From Acidomonas methanolica (GTDB lineage Bacteria > Pseudomonadota > Alphaproteobacteria > Acetobacterales > Acetobacteraceae), in assembly GCF_004346035.1 (NCBI RefSeq), contig NZ_SLZN01000022.1, positions 1 through 43,314 of the forward strand: a DNA stretch of 43,314 nt, read 5' to 3'. The stretch's first letter is position 1; each line of letters opens with the position of its first letter. Below are positions 24,209-33,168 of this stretch, piece by piece. The position numbers were made by a program, and so were the translations under genes. The notes below the pieces were generated by a model that worked only from the letters and a program-made list of their open reading frames with translations, did no database searches and was not told where the DNA came from.

Positions 24209-26302
24209 TCAGCTCCGGCGGCGCGCCATCGCCCAGACCGCGAAGGCCTGAACCAGCGCGACCTCTTCCAGCCGCTTGAAACGTCCGGGCGAGCCGCCAT
24301 GTCCGGCTTCCATGTTGATGCGGCACAGGAACGGACCGCCCGACGCCACGGCGCGCAGGCGGGCAATCCATTTCGCGGGCTCCCAATAGGTGACGCGCGG
24401 GTCCGACAGGCCGCCCATGGCCAGGATCGGCGGGTAGGGTCTCGCCGCCACGTTGTCATAGGGCGAATAGCTGGCGATCAGGTCGTACGCCGCCGCATCC
24501 TCCAGCGGATTGCCCCATTCCGGCCATTCCGGCGGGGTGAGCGGCAGGGTGACGTCGGACATGGTGTTGAGCATATCGACGAACGGCACCTGCGCCACGA
24601 TCCCGGCGAAGAGGTCCGGCGCCATGTTCGCCACCGCCCCCATGAGCAACCCGCCCGCCGAGCCGCCATGGGCGACGATCCGCCCCGCCGCGCCATATCC
24701 GGTCTCGGCCAGATATCCGGCGCTGGCGATGAAATCGGTGAAACTGTTGACCTTCTTTGTCCCCCGCCCGTCCAGGAACCACTTCCATCCCTTCTCGGAC
24801 CCGCCCCTGATATGGGCGATGGCATAGACCCATCCGCGGTCCACCAGGCTGAACACCGAGGTCGAGAACCCCGCATCCATGGGAATGCCATACGAGCCGT
24901 ACCCGTAGAGCAGGAGCGGCGCGGCGCCGTCCAGCACCGTGCCGCGCCGCATCAGCACAGTGACCGGCACCGTTTCCCCGTCCGCCGCCGGCGCGAAAAG
25001 ACGACGCACCTCGTAGGCCTGCGGATCGTGCCCGGACGGAACCTCCCGCACCTTCCGCAAGACCCGCTCGCCGCTGGCCATGTCGTAATCGTACCAATGC
25101 GCCGGAGTCGTCGGCGATTCATAGACGTAACGCAGGACGGGCGCGTCATATTCCAGCACGCCGAGCATGGTGAGGTCGTAGGCGGGCTCGTCCATGGCGA
25201 TGACGGCCGACGCCGCCCGCACGTCCCCCTCCACGCCGCGCGGCACGAAACGGAGCACGATGTTGCCGTCCATCCGCTCCGCCCAGACGAGGAAATCGCG
25301 CCCGGCGCTGAGTTCGAGCAGGTAACGCCCCGCCATATGCGGAACGAAGGGCTGCCAGTGCTCCCGCCTCGTCGCGTCCTCCGGCGTCCACATGAGCTGG
25401 AAATCCACCGCCCCGCCCGTATTGGTCAGCACGATGAAGCGGTCATTCCAGTGGGCCAGGCTGTATTTCTCCCCACGCACCAGCGGCGCGGCCACGCGGG
25501 GAGGCGTATCCGGCGCATGGGCGGGAATCAGCAGCGTCTCGTTCGTGTCATGGTCCCCGCGCTCGATGACGATCCAGCGCCGCGACGTGCTGAGCGTGAG
25601 TTGCAGGAAGAACCCGGCATCGGGCTCATCGAACACCAGAACGTCTTCGCCGCCGAGGAGCGGCCGCCGATAGATGCGCGACGGACGGCCATGATCGTCG
25701 CGATAGATCCAGAAAAGCCAGCGCGAATCCGGCGAGACGACGAAACTCCCCGTCGTGCTCTCGACCGGCGGCGCGCAAAGCCGTCCCGACGCCAGATCCT
25801 TCACCTGAATGCGATAGACTTCCGAGCCCTGCACATCCTCGGCATAGACGTAATACCGATGATCCTCCGTATGCGCCGCGCCGCCCAGAGCGTAATAGGG
25901 ATGCGCCTTCGCCTCCGCATCCACATCCAGCAGAATCTCCTCCGCGCCGCCCGTACGCGGCTTGCGGGCATGAACCGGATGCTGGGCGCCCTCGAAATAG
26001 CGCGCGTAATAGGCCCACGGACCGTCCGGCACCGGCACCGATTCCTCGGCGGGAGGAATGCGGGCGATCATCTCGCGGAGGAGCGTCTCGCGCAGAGGCT
26101 CGATCTCCTTCAGAACCGCGTCGGCATAGGCGTTCTCCGCCCGAAGATGAGCGGCGACGTCCTCGCGCAGAACGGACGGGTCACGCAGGACCTGCTGCCA
26201 GTTCTCGTCCTTCATCCAGCCATATTCGTCCACCCGGCTCCGGCCGAGCTGCGTGACGGTTTTCGGTTCACGACGGGGAGAAGGAGGCTGGAGCGCGCTC
26301 AT
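24209..26302 (-). CDS. ptrB: S9 prolyl-oligopeptidase family, oligopeptidase B-like
   Basis: A 697-residue cytoplasmic serine peptidase. The N-terminal beta-propeller (about 70-430) starts after the DEYGWMKDENW motif. The C-terminal alpha/beta hydrolase domain has the triad Ser548 in GGSAGG, Asp634 in GGLSDPRV and His668 in EAGHGGSPGRF. GGSEKGWKWFLDGR and the length fit oligopeptidase B, which cleaves short peptides after Arg or Lys. No signal peptide is visible. It is the last gene of the minus-strand opg run, 89 bases after opgH, with a small hairpin (26365-26389) in between. The gene symbol is by family; specificity is not shown. Confidence 0.92.
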   Translation of the reverse strand: MSALQPPSPRREPKTVTQLGRSRVDEYGWMKDENWQQVLRDPSVLREDVAAHLRAENAYADAVLKEIEPLRETLLREMIARIPPAEESVPVPDGPWAYYARYFEGAQHPVHARKPRTGGAEEILLDVDAEAKAHPYYALGGAAHTEDHRYYVYAEDVQGSEVYRIQVKDLASGRLCAPPVESTTGSFVVSPDSRWLFWIYRDDHGRPSRIYRRPLLGGEDVLVFDEPDAGFFLQLTLSTSRRWIVIERGDHDTNETLLIPAHAPDTPPRVAAPLVRGEKYSLAHWNDRFIVLTNTGGAVDFQLMWTPEDATRREHWQPFVPHMAGRYLLELSAGRDFLVWAERMDGNIVLRFVPRGVEGDVRAASAVIAMDEPAYDLTMLGVLEYDAPVLRYVYESPTTPAHWYDYDMASGERVLRKVREVPSGHDPQAYEVRRLFAPAADGETVPVTVLMRRGTVLDGAAPLLLYGYGSYGIPMDAGFSTSVFSLVDRGWVYAIAHIRGGSEKGWKWFLDGRGTKKVNSFTDFIASAGYLAETGYGAAGRIVAHGGSAGGLLMGAVANMAPDLFAGIVAQVPFVDMLNTMSDVTLPLTPPEWPEWGNPLEDAAAYDLIASYSPYDNVAARPYPPILAMGGLSDPRVTYWEPAKWIARLRAVASGGPFLCRINMEAGHGGSPGRFKRLEEVALVQAFAVWAMARRRS

Positions 26303-26364
26303 ATCGTCTGCTTTCGACTGAATGGCCTTCCTCTCTGCCCGAGAACGCCAGGGGGCTCAATCGC

Positions 26365-26389
26365 TCCCGCGCCAAAAAACGCGGCGGGA
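26365..26389 (-). terminator. Hairpin between opgH and the oligopeptidase gene
   Basis: TCCCGC (26365-26370) and GCGGGA (26384-26389) pair around a loop containing six A's (T's in the mRNA), just after the opgH stop. No T run follows the stem, so it may only weaken transcription into the peptidase gene. Confidence 0.3.
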
Positions 26390-26391
26390 CC

Positions 26392-28545
26392 TTACCCCTC
26401 CGGCAAACTCGCCACGAGATCCACCCCCTCCGCGCTGGTCAGGACCGCCGCCTTCTCCTGTCGGCTCAAAGCGTCGAGCGCCGCATTCAGGGACGGCGCC
26501 TCGCGCAGCTTCACCAGCCCGACCAGCAGATTGGCGTCGATCGCCGCCCCCCGTTCCCGCGGCTGCGGCAGCGCCGCCTTGTGGGCCCCCAGCAGAACCG
26601 GATCATGCCGCAATGCGTGAAAGGCTTCGTCGACTGACACGTCGGCGGCGTATTCGCGCTGGCTGCATGCCAGATCGTTCCTCTCGGCGATCCGGAGAAT
26701 GGGGGGCGGGTCCGTCTCCTCGGCGATCGTCAGCAGGCCGATGGACCGCAGCCAGAGACCGACATCGCGGCTCGCCGTCATCGCGGCCAGCGGGATGGCC
26801 AGCGCCAGACCGATCAGCACGGGCGTCATCCAGAGGAACAGGGCCTCGGAGACGATCCACGCCGCCGCCGCCATCAACAGCCCGATCGCCGTATAGACCC
26901 AGTAGCCGCGCGCGACCTCCCGGAGATCGACGCCCCCGGCATCGCGATTTTGCGCGTTCCAGCCGGAATCCCGTCCGAGCAGGATGGAGATGACGCCGGA
27001 TGTATGGATCAGCATGGCGATGGGCGCGATCAGACCGCCGATCACCGTTTCCAGCACGATCGACACCGCGAGCCGGATGACGCCGCCCGAGCCGCGCAGC
27101 GTCATCCGGTCGAAAAGCGTGGCGATGAAGGCCAGCGCCTTGGGCGCGAGCAGGATCGCCATGGTGCCGAAGAACACATATTTCGCCTGCACCGGGTCGA
27201 CTTGCGGCCAGCGCGGATAAAGCGATTTGGTCGTGCCGAAATATTCGGGCCGGTAGAAATGCGATTGCAGCGAGATCGCGATGCCGCAGAGCAGGAAGAG
27301 CAGCCAGAGCGGCGAGGTGATATAGGAGCCGATGCCCATCAGCATATGCAGCCGGCTGACCCACGCCATCCCGCGTGTCGGCAGCACCTTGTAATGTTGC
27401 AGATTGCCCTGGCACCAGCGCCGGTCGCGAATGGCCACGTCGGTCAGCGAGGGCGGGCTCTCCTCATAGGAGCCGAACAGCCCGGGCACCATATGGATCG
27501 CCCAGCCGCCCCGCCGCATGAGCGCGGCCTCGACGAAATCGTGACTCAGAATATGGCCGCCGAACGGCTTGCGCCCGGGCAGATGCGGCAATCCGGCCTG
27601 CTCGGCGAAGGCGCGGGTGCGGATGACCGCATTATGCCCCCAGTAATTTCCCTCCGACCCGTGCCACCACGCGATGCCGTATGCGATCAGCGGCCCGTAG
27701 ATGCGCCCGGCGAATTGCTGCATCCGGGCGAAAAGCGTGCTGCCGCCGACGATGACGGGCAGGGTCTGGATCAGCCCGACGCCCGGATTGCGCTCCATGG
27801 CGCCGACGATGCGGATGATGAGCGCGCCATCCATGATGCTGTCCGCGTCGAGCGTGAGCATGTTCTCATAGGCGCCGCCGAAACGGCGCACCCACTCGCC
27901 CAGATTGCCCGCCTTCCGGTCGATATTTTTCGCGCGCCGCCGATAGAAGACACGCCCCTGCCCCCGCACCGCGTCGCGGAACGCCAGCATGGCGCGCTCT
28001 TCCTGCACCCATACGTCCGGGTCGGTCGTATCGGAGAGCATGAAGAAATGAAACGCATCGAGCTGCCCCGTCGCCGCGAGGCTGTCATAGATCGACTTGA
28101 GGCCGACGAGCACCCGCTCCGGGTCTTCATTATAAGTCGGCATCAGGATGGCGGTCCTGCTCGACAGGACAGGCAGCGGCCCGTCGCGGGTGATGCCCAG
28201 CCCCAGCCCGCCACGCGTCAGGAGAGAGAGAAAACCGGCGAGGCAGGAGGCGAAAGAGAGCGAGATCCACGCGCCGAGGGTGACGAACAACCCCAGCACG
28301 ACCACGCCAAGAGTCGAGACGCCCATGCTGTTCAGCACGAGATTCATCTCATACGCGCCGAAGATCGTCAGGCCGGCCGCCACGCCGAAGACGAAAAGCC
28401 GCCGCAGCCAGAGAAGCGGCGGGCGCGTGGCGAGGGAAGCCGCATGATCATGACGGTCCGGCGCATGGCGCAGATCCTGCACCGGCATCGCCAGCGGCGC
28501 TTCCGGCGGCAGAAATGCGAGGTCGGATGAAGCCATGGCGCTCAT
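26392..28545 (-). CDS. opgH: Glucans biosynthesis glucosyltransferase H
   Basis: A 717-residue polytopic membrane protein that makes the beta-1,2-linked backbone of osmoregulated periplasmic glucans from UDP-glucose. Two helices (about 46-110) precede the GT2 domain with PTYNEDPERV, the LTLDADSIMDG DxD motif (233-235), ILSHDFVEAALMRRGG and RRWCQGNLQHYKVL (375-388). Several helices follow, with a cytoplasmic tail after about 590. Start: the ATG at 28545 overlaps the opgG stop as ATGA; a TTG at 28554 is less likely. It is downstream of opgG in the usual order and needs OpgG for glucan branching. Confidence 0.95.
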   Translation of the reverse strand: MSAMASSDLAFLPPEAPLAMPVQDLRHAPDRHDHAASLATRPPLLWLRRLFVFGVAAGLTIFGAYEMNLVLNSMGVSTLGVVVLGLFVTLGAWISLSFASCLAGFLSLLTRGGLGLGITRDGPLPVLSSRTAILMPTYNEDPERVLVGLKSIYDSLAATGQLDAFHFFMLSDTTDPDVWVQEERAMLAFRDAVRGQGRVFYRRRAKNIDRKAGNLGEWVRRFGGAYENMLTLDADSIMDGALIIRIVGAMERNPGVGLIQTLPVIVGGSTLFARMQQFAGRIYGPLIAYGIAWWHGSEGNYWGHNAVIRTRAFAEQAGLPHLPGRKPFGGHILSHDFVEAALMRRGGWAIHMVPGLFGSYEESPPSLTDVAIRDRRWCQGNLQHYKVLPTRGMAWVSRLHMLMGIGSYITSPLWLLFLLCGIAISLQSHFYRPEYFGTTKSLYPRWPQVDPVQAKYVFFGTMAILLAPKALAFIATLFDRMTLRGSGGVIRLAVSIVLETVIGGLIAPIAMLIHTSGVISILLGRDSGWNAQNRDAGGVDLREVARGYWVYTAIGLLMAAAAWIVSEALFLWMTPVLIGLALAIPLAAMTASRDVGLWLRSIGLLTIAEETDPPPILRIAERNDLACSQREYAADVSVDEAFHALRHDPVLLGAHKAALPQPRERGAAIDANLLVGLVKLREAPSLNAALDALSRQEKAAVLTSAEGVDLVASLPEG

Positions 28546-30074
28546 GGCGTCCAATGGTACATCCAGGTTTCGGAGATTGGTCCCTGATCATTGGCGAGCT
28601 GGCATTGCAGTTCGGACAGCTTCGCATCCCCGGGATAGAACTCGAACGTCGTGCGCCATCCCTTGATATAGGGATTGGGCTCGACCACGACATTCTTGAT
28701 CTTCCCGGCGGAACAATGCGGGATCAGATGAAAATGGGCGTCCTGGGAGACGTTCTCGAACGGTTTGCCGTCGAAATCGATGACGAACATCCGCGCCTCC
28801 GCATGGTCCGTCACCCCGCCCACGCGCGTCGACGCCACGCGCGCCAGATCGGTCGGCCAGGGCGTGTCCCAGCCCCAGTACATGCGATAGGTGAAACCAT
28901 ATTCCTTGCCCGCCTCCAGCGGGTGGGCAGGCCGCCAGAACGAGACGATGTTGTCGTTCACCTCGTTGGGCGTCGGAATCTCGACGAGATCGACCGCACC
29001 ATGCTGCCAGTCTCCGATCGGCTCGATCCAGAGCGACGGGCGCTTCTGGTAGTTCAGCGCCAGATCCTGGTAATCGCGGAAATCGCGCTTGCGCTGCATG
29101 AGGCCGAAGCCGCGCGGGCTGACGTCGCTGAAGGCGGAGAATTGCAGATCGACCGGATTGACCAGCGGACGATAGAGCTGCCCGCCCGACCCGGTCCAGA
29201 GCTGGAGCGCCTCGCTGTCATGCGCGGCCGGACGCCAGTCATCGACGCGGTAACGGTCATTCTCGTCGAAATAGAACATGCCGGTCAGCGTCGCCACGCC
29301 GGGCTGCTCGATCTTCGTGCGGGGGTAGAACGTCGCCTCGACATCGAAGGTGGTCGTGTCGCCGGGGCGGATCAGGAAGCGGAACGCGCCGGTGGTCGAG
29401 GGGCTGTCGAGCAGCGCATGGATGGTGACGGCCTGCACGCCCGGCGCCGGCTTCTCCAGCCAGAATTCCCGGAAAATCGCAAATTCCTCGCCTTTCGGAT
29501 CGCCCGTCCCGTCCGCGAAACCACGCGCGGACAGACCGTAGAACTGTCCCTTCGCCACGGCGCGAAAATAGGAAGCGCCGAGAAACACGGAACACTCCTC
29601 CATGACACCCGGCGTATTGATCGGGCATCGCAGCCGCAATCCGGAGAATCCGAGATTATCCGTCACCCGCAGCATCGGATCGGCATAGGAAAACATGTCA
29701 GGATCGTAAGGAACGGGGGTGGAGTGGCCGTCCGTCACCTCGTTCATCAAGACCTGCGGCGCGTAGAGGAAACCACGCGGGAAGAATTCGACGTCAAAAT
29801 ACAGATGATCATTCGCCCAGAGCGCGCGCTCCGGCTTGAATGTGATGGCGCGAAACTGGTCGAAAGTCAGATTCTTGATGGCCGAGGGAAGATTTTGCGG
29901 CGGCGGCTTATAGGGCGTCCGGGACAGATCCCGGGCGACCTGCCGGACCGTCGTCTCGTCGAAAGGAGTGGGGTTCGGCGGGGAAGGCGCGTCCGCTGCC
30001 CGTGCGAGACCGGAGAGGCCGGTCCCCATGAGCGAAAGACCGGCACCTGCTCTGACAAACTCACGACGTTGCAA
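28542..30074 (-). CDS. opgG: Glucan biosynthesis protein G/D, periplasmic
   Basis: About 510 residues of the MdoG family (PF04349). The family fold is clear from FDQFRAITFKPERALWA, FFPRGFLYAPQVLMNEV, FGLMQRKRDFRDYQDL, YQKRPSLWIEPIGDW, PTPNEVNDNIVSFWRPA and YRMYWGW. These give a beta-sandwich plus Ig-like domain that branches or processes periplasmic glucan. The N-terminus QRREFVRAGAG plus a hydrophobic stretch ending in GLARA looks like a twin-arginine signal, as in OpgD. GGAG lies 8 bases before a TTG at 30074; a GTG at 30083 overlaps that site. So opgG and opgD cannot be told apart fully. Confidence 0.93.
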   Translation of the reverse strand: MQRREFVRAGAGLSLMGTGLSGLARAADAPSPPNPTPFDETTVRQVARDLSRTPYKPPPQNLPSAIKNLTFDQFRAITFKPERALWANDHLYFDVEFFPRGFLYAPQVLMNEVTDGHSTPVPYDPDMFSYADPMLRVTDNLGFSGLRLRCPINTPGVMEECSVFLGASYFRAVAKGQFYGLSARGFADGTGDPKGEEFAIFREFWLEKPAPGVQAVTIHALLDSPSTTGAFRFLIRPGDTTTFDVEATFYPRTKIEQPGVATLTGMFYFDENDRYRVDDWRPAAHDSEALQLWTGSGGQLYRPLVNPVDLQFSAFSDVSPRGFGLMQRKRDFRDYQDLALNYQKRPSLWIEPIGDWQHGAVDLVEIPTPNEVNDNIVSFWRPAHPLEAGKEYGFTYRMYWGWDTPWPTDLARVASTRVGGVTDHAEARMFVIDFDGKPFENVSQDAHFHLIPHCSAGKIKNVVVEPNPYIKGWRTTFEFYPGDAKLSELQCQLANDQGPISETWMYHWTP

Positions 30075-30175
30075 GGCAATCACTCCATGACGGGGGCAGC
30101 CCAGCCGGTCTGGCCCCGTTACGCTGAACGTTCATCGCATCCCCCTTAGAAGAATTCCGGAAGGGAGTAAATTTT

Positions 30176-30188
30176 CCGCTATCAGCGG
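30176..30188 (-). terminator. Short hairpin after the HtrA gene
   Basis: CCGC and GCGG with a TATCA loop, in the 147-base gap between the HtrA stop and the opgG start. Four pairs only and no T run, so weak. Confidence 0.25.
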
Positions 30189-30221
30189 CACGGATGCAGC
30201 TAAAGGCGGAAGGTGCGTGCC

Positions 30222-31778
30222 CTAACTCTTGTCGAGCGGGAGAGGCACCCACCGCATCCCGTCGGAATCCTGCACCAGCAGCAGGACGGAATGCCGCTTC
30301 GCGTCACGCGCCCGGTCGATCTCACGCGAGAGTGCCTCGGGCGAATCGACCTCGACCTGCTGCACCTCGGTGACGAGATTCCCCGCCTCCAGCCCGCGCT
30401 CGGCCGCCGGGCTGTCCGGCGCCACGGCGGTGACGAGCACGCCGCGCTGGGAATCGGTCAGATGGTATTTCTGCCGCGCCGCATCGTCGATCATCCCCAG
30501 CGTCAGACCGAGATCCGCCAGCTTGATCGTTTTCTTCGCCGTCTCGTCCTTCCTCGGCGCGGTCGGCGGCAGATCCGGCGCTTCTGGCGACGGTTTGAGC
30601 GTCACGTCCAGCGTCAGCGCGCTTCCCTTGCGCCAGATGCCGAACGCCGCCTTGGAGCCCGGCGGAATCGCGGCCACCAGACGCGGCAGGGACTTGCCGT
30701 CCACCGCCTCTCCGTTGAGCTTGTTGATGACGTCGCCGGGTTTGATCCCCGCCTCTTCCGCCGGACTTTTCGACTCGATTCCCGCCACCATCGCGCCCTT
30801 CAGCGACGGAAGGCCGAGACTCTCGGCGATGTCATGGGTCACGTCCTGCACCCGCACGCCCAGCCAGCCGCGCTGCACATGGCCCAGATTCCGGAGTTGC
30901 TCGATCACGCCTCGCGCGTCGTTGGAGGGGATCGAGAAGCCGATGCCGATGGACCCGCCGGACGGGCTGTAGATCGCCGTATTGATGCCGATGACCTCGC
31001 CCTTCAGGTTGAAGAGCGGGCCGCCGGAATTGCCGCGGTTGATCGGCGCGTCGGTCTGGATGAAATCGTCATAGGCGTCATGCTCGATGCTCCGCCCGCG
31101 CGAGGACACGATTCCCGCCGTCACCGTGCCGGACAGGCCGAACGGATTGCCGATCGCCAGCACCCAGTCGCCGACCCGCGCCGCGTCGGAATTGCCGAAG
31201 GCGACCGTCGGCAGCGGATGCGGCGCGTCGACCTTGATGACCGCCAGATCCGTCCGGCTGTCCCGCCCGACGATCCGCGCCTTCAGCACCGTGTCGTCCT
31301 GCAAGGTCACGGACACCTGATCGGCGTCCTTCACGACATGATTGTTGGTGACGATGTAGCCGTCAGGCGAAATGATGAAGCCCGATCCCAGGGCCTGCAT
31401 CTTGCGCGGCGGCGCATCGGGACTCGGCTTGCGGTTCATGAAGTCGTGAAAGAACTTCTCCATCGGCGAACCGGGGGGAAATTCGGGAATCTGCGGCCCG
31501 TCGCCCGGCGACCCGTCCGGCCCGTCATCATCGTCGTCATCCCCGTCGCCCGGCTTGAGCGTCGCGGAAATCGAGACGTTCACGACCGCGGGCAGGAGCC
31601 GCGCCGCCAGATCGGCGAAACTCTCCGGCACCGGCCGGGACGCGGAGACGACCGGCGGCGCGGCGGCCGGCGTCTCACCCTCCGCGACGGCGGGCGAAGA
31701 CACCAGGGGCGAAGACAACACGGTCGCGCCGCACAACGTGATCATGGAGAGACGGCGGGGCAGAGAATGTTGGGTCAT
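30222..31778 (-). CDS. degP: HtrA/DegP-family periplasmic serine protease
   Basis: A 518-residue Do-type protease/chaperone. It has a signal peptide (cleaved near AVA, residue 32) and a trypsin-like domain with His147 in TNNHVV, Asp177 in SRTDLAVI and Ser251 in GNSGGP. Two PDZ domains follow (about 300-395 and 420-515; GAMVAGIESKSPAEEAGIKPGD and RGVLVTAVAPDSPAAERGL). An unusual acidic stretch, DGDDDDDDG (78-86), sits in the loop before the protease domain where DegP has its LA-like region. It degrades or refolds misfolded exported proteins. It is 32 bases after opgC on the same strand. DegQ/MucD-type homologues are equally close by motif. Confidence 0.93.
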   Translation of the reverse strand: MTQHSLPRRLSMITLCGATVLSSPLVSSPAVAEGETPAAAPPVVSASRPVPESFADLAARLLPAVVNVSISATLKPGDGDDDDDDGPDGSPGDGPQIPEFPPGSPMEKFFHDFMNRKPSPDAPPRKMQALGSGFIISPDGYIVTNNHVVKDADQVSVTLQDDTVLKARIVGRDSRTDLAVIKVDAPHPLPTVAFGNSDAARVGDWVLAIGNPFGLSGTVTAGIVSSRGRSIEHDAYDDFIQTDAPINRGNSGGPLFNLKGEVIGINTAIYSPSGGSIGIGFSIPSNDARGVIEQLRNLGHVQRGWLGVRVQDVTHDIAESLGLPSLKGAMVAGIESKSPAEEAGIKPGDVINKLNGEAVDGKSLPRLVAAIPPGSKAAFGIWRKGSALTLDVTLKPSPEAPDLPPTAPRKDETAKKTIKLADLGLTLGMIDDAARQKYHLTDSQRGVLVTAVAPDSPAAERGLEAGNLVTEVQQVEVDSPEALSREIDRARDAKRHSVLLLVQDSDGMRWVPLPLDKS

Positions 31779-31810
31779 GGGCGTACGTTAGACCAGTTCA
31801 CTTCGTGCTG

Positions 31811-33016
31811 TCACACCCCCCTTTGTTCGTTGTGCGGCTCGGGATGCGGCTCGGCGCGCGCGATTTCGCGGCGGCTCCGACCGGCCATGAACGCCGCCTC
31901 GCGCCGGTGCCTTTCAAGCCAGAACGCCACGCCATAGACGCCCAGAAGCCCGACCAGATTCACGAGCACTTGCATCCCCAGCCCGTCCCCGAAGCTGTTC
32001 ATCGCCAGCCGCGCGAAAAGATCCAACACCGTCCCGAGGCTGAAGACTTCCAGCGAATGACGCCCCAGCAGCGCCAGCGCCTGCCCGCCCCGCATCTCGG
32101 AAAACCGCCGTGCACGGGCGGATGATTGCACGAGCAGCAGAATCGCCATCGCCTCCATCCAGCGCGGCCAGACCAGCACCGACTTGTCGGCGCCCGGCAC
32201 GGGGATGACCGCCAGGGAGGGCAGCCCCCACTCGTGATAGGGAAAGTGCTCGATGACACCGAAGAGCAGCCACGCCCAGCACAGTCCCTTCAGCCAGCGC
32301 GGCGTGGGCAGGTCGCCGCCATGCCGCGTGGCGATCCAGCTCGCCAGCATTCCCAGCACGAAAATGAACTGCCATCCCAGCGGATTGAAGTACCACCCGT
32401 CCGCATCCAGCCAGTTCGGGATGTTGATGGCGGGATTGAATTGCGGCACGAGCCAGATGGCGAAGCTGACGCCCAGAAGCAGCTTCGGCGATCCCATCCA
32501 CAGCAGCACCATCAGCGGAATGCCGAGAAGCAGCACGATATAGAGCGGCAGGATATTGAGATTGCTCGGCAATGCCTGGAGCGTCAGCACCTGCCAGAAC
32601 CAGAAGCTGCCATGCGCGAGTTCCGGCTCCAGGAAATCCACCGGCACGGGATCGTAATGCCGCCATTGCCGGATCGTATAGATCGACACGAACAGCATCA
32701 GCATCTGGAAAAGATAGAGCCGCCAGCAGCGTCGCAGAATCCGCTCGCCCACGACGATCCATCCCCCGTCCGGCGGGGGGCGCGGGATTCGCCGCGCATA
32801 GGCCAGCCAGGACGCATATCCCGCCAGCATCACGAAAATCTCGGCGGCATCCGCGAAACCGAAATTCCGCAGGGTCAGCCGGTTCAGCCAGTCCTGCGGC
32901 ACATGGTCGCAGAGCATCATCAGGAGAGCGAGCCCCCGCAGGGCATCGACCCGATGATCCCGCTTTTTGCGCGGCTGTGCCGCTCCGGCATCCGTTTCAG
33001 CGATCCGTCGTTCCAT
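31811..33016 (-). CDS. opgC: OpgC-family membrane protein
   Basis: About 401 residues with roughly ten membrane helices. RDHRVDALRGLALLMMLCDHVP at the N-terminus (partly quoted) and FGFADAAEIFVMLAGYASW define the OpgC domain (PF10129), a branch of the acyltransferase-3-like membrane proteins. OpgC in enteric and related bacteria adds succinyl groups to periplasmic glucans; the donor here is not known. The ATG at 33016 has GAAGGGG at good distance and is preferred to one at 33046. First gene of the run opgC-degP-opgG-opgH. The basic tail is soluble. Confidence 0.9.
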   Translation of the reverse strand: MERRIAETDAGAAQPRKKRDHRVDALRGLALLMMLCDHVPQDWLNRLTLRNFGFADAAEIFVMLAGYASWLAYARRIPRPPPDGGWIVVGERILRRCWRLYLFQMLMLFVSIYTIRQWRHYDPVPVDFLEPELAHGSFWFWQVLTLQALPSNLNILPLYIVLLLGIPLMVLLWMGSPKLLLGVSFAIWLVPQFNPAINIPNWLDADGWYFNPLGWQFIFVLGMLASWIATRHGGDLPTPRWLKGLCWAWLLFGVIEHFPYHEWGLPSLAVIPVPGADKSVLVWPRWMEAMAILLLVQSSARARRFSEMRGGQALALLGRHSLEVFSLGTVLDLFARLAMNSFGDGLGMQVLVNLVGLLGVYGVAFWLERHRREAAFMAGRSRREIARAEPHPEPHNEQRGV

Positions 33017-33168
33017 CCGCCCCTTCCCGCGTCGCCGGATGTTCATACGCAGTTCGCCGCCCGTGATCCACTCCCTGCCCGAACCCCTCCCTCCTCCGGA
33101 CCCGGCATGCTATGCTCGGCCAGCGTTCCGGGTTCGGAATCCGGACGATCCAGCAGGAAAGACCAGTC

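Noticed and set aside
24299-26620. Open frame of 773 codons antisense to the S9 peptidase
   Set aside because: It is Arg/His-rich and without domains; long antisense frames are common at this GC content, and the peptidase frame on the other strand has full motifs.
26950-28530. Open frame of 526 codons antisense to opgH
   Set aside because: Same reason: His/Arg/Gln-rich shadow of a gene with clear GT2 motifs.
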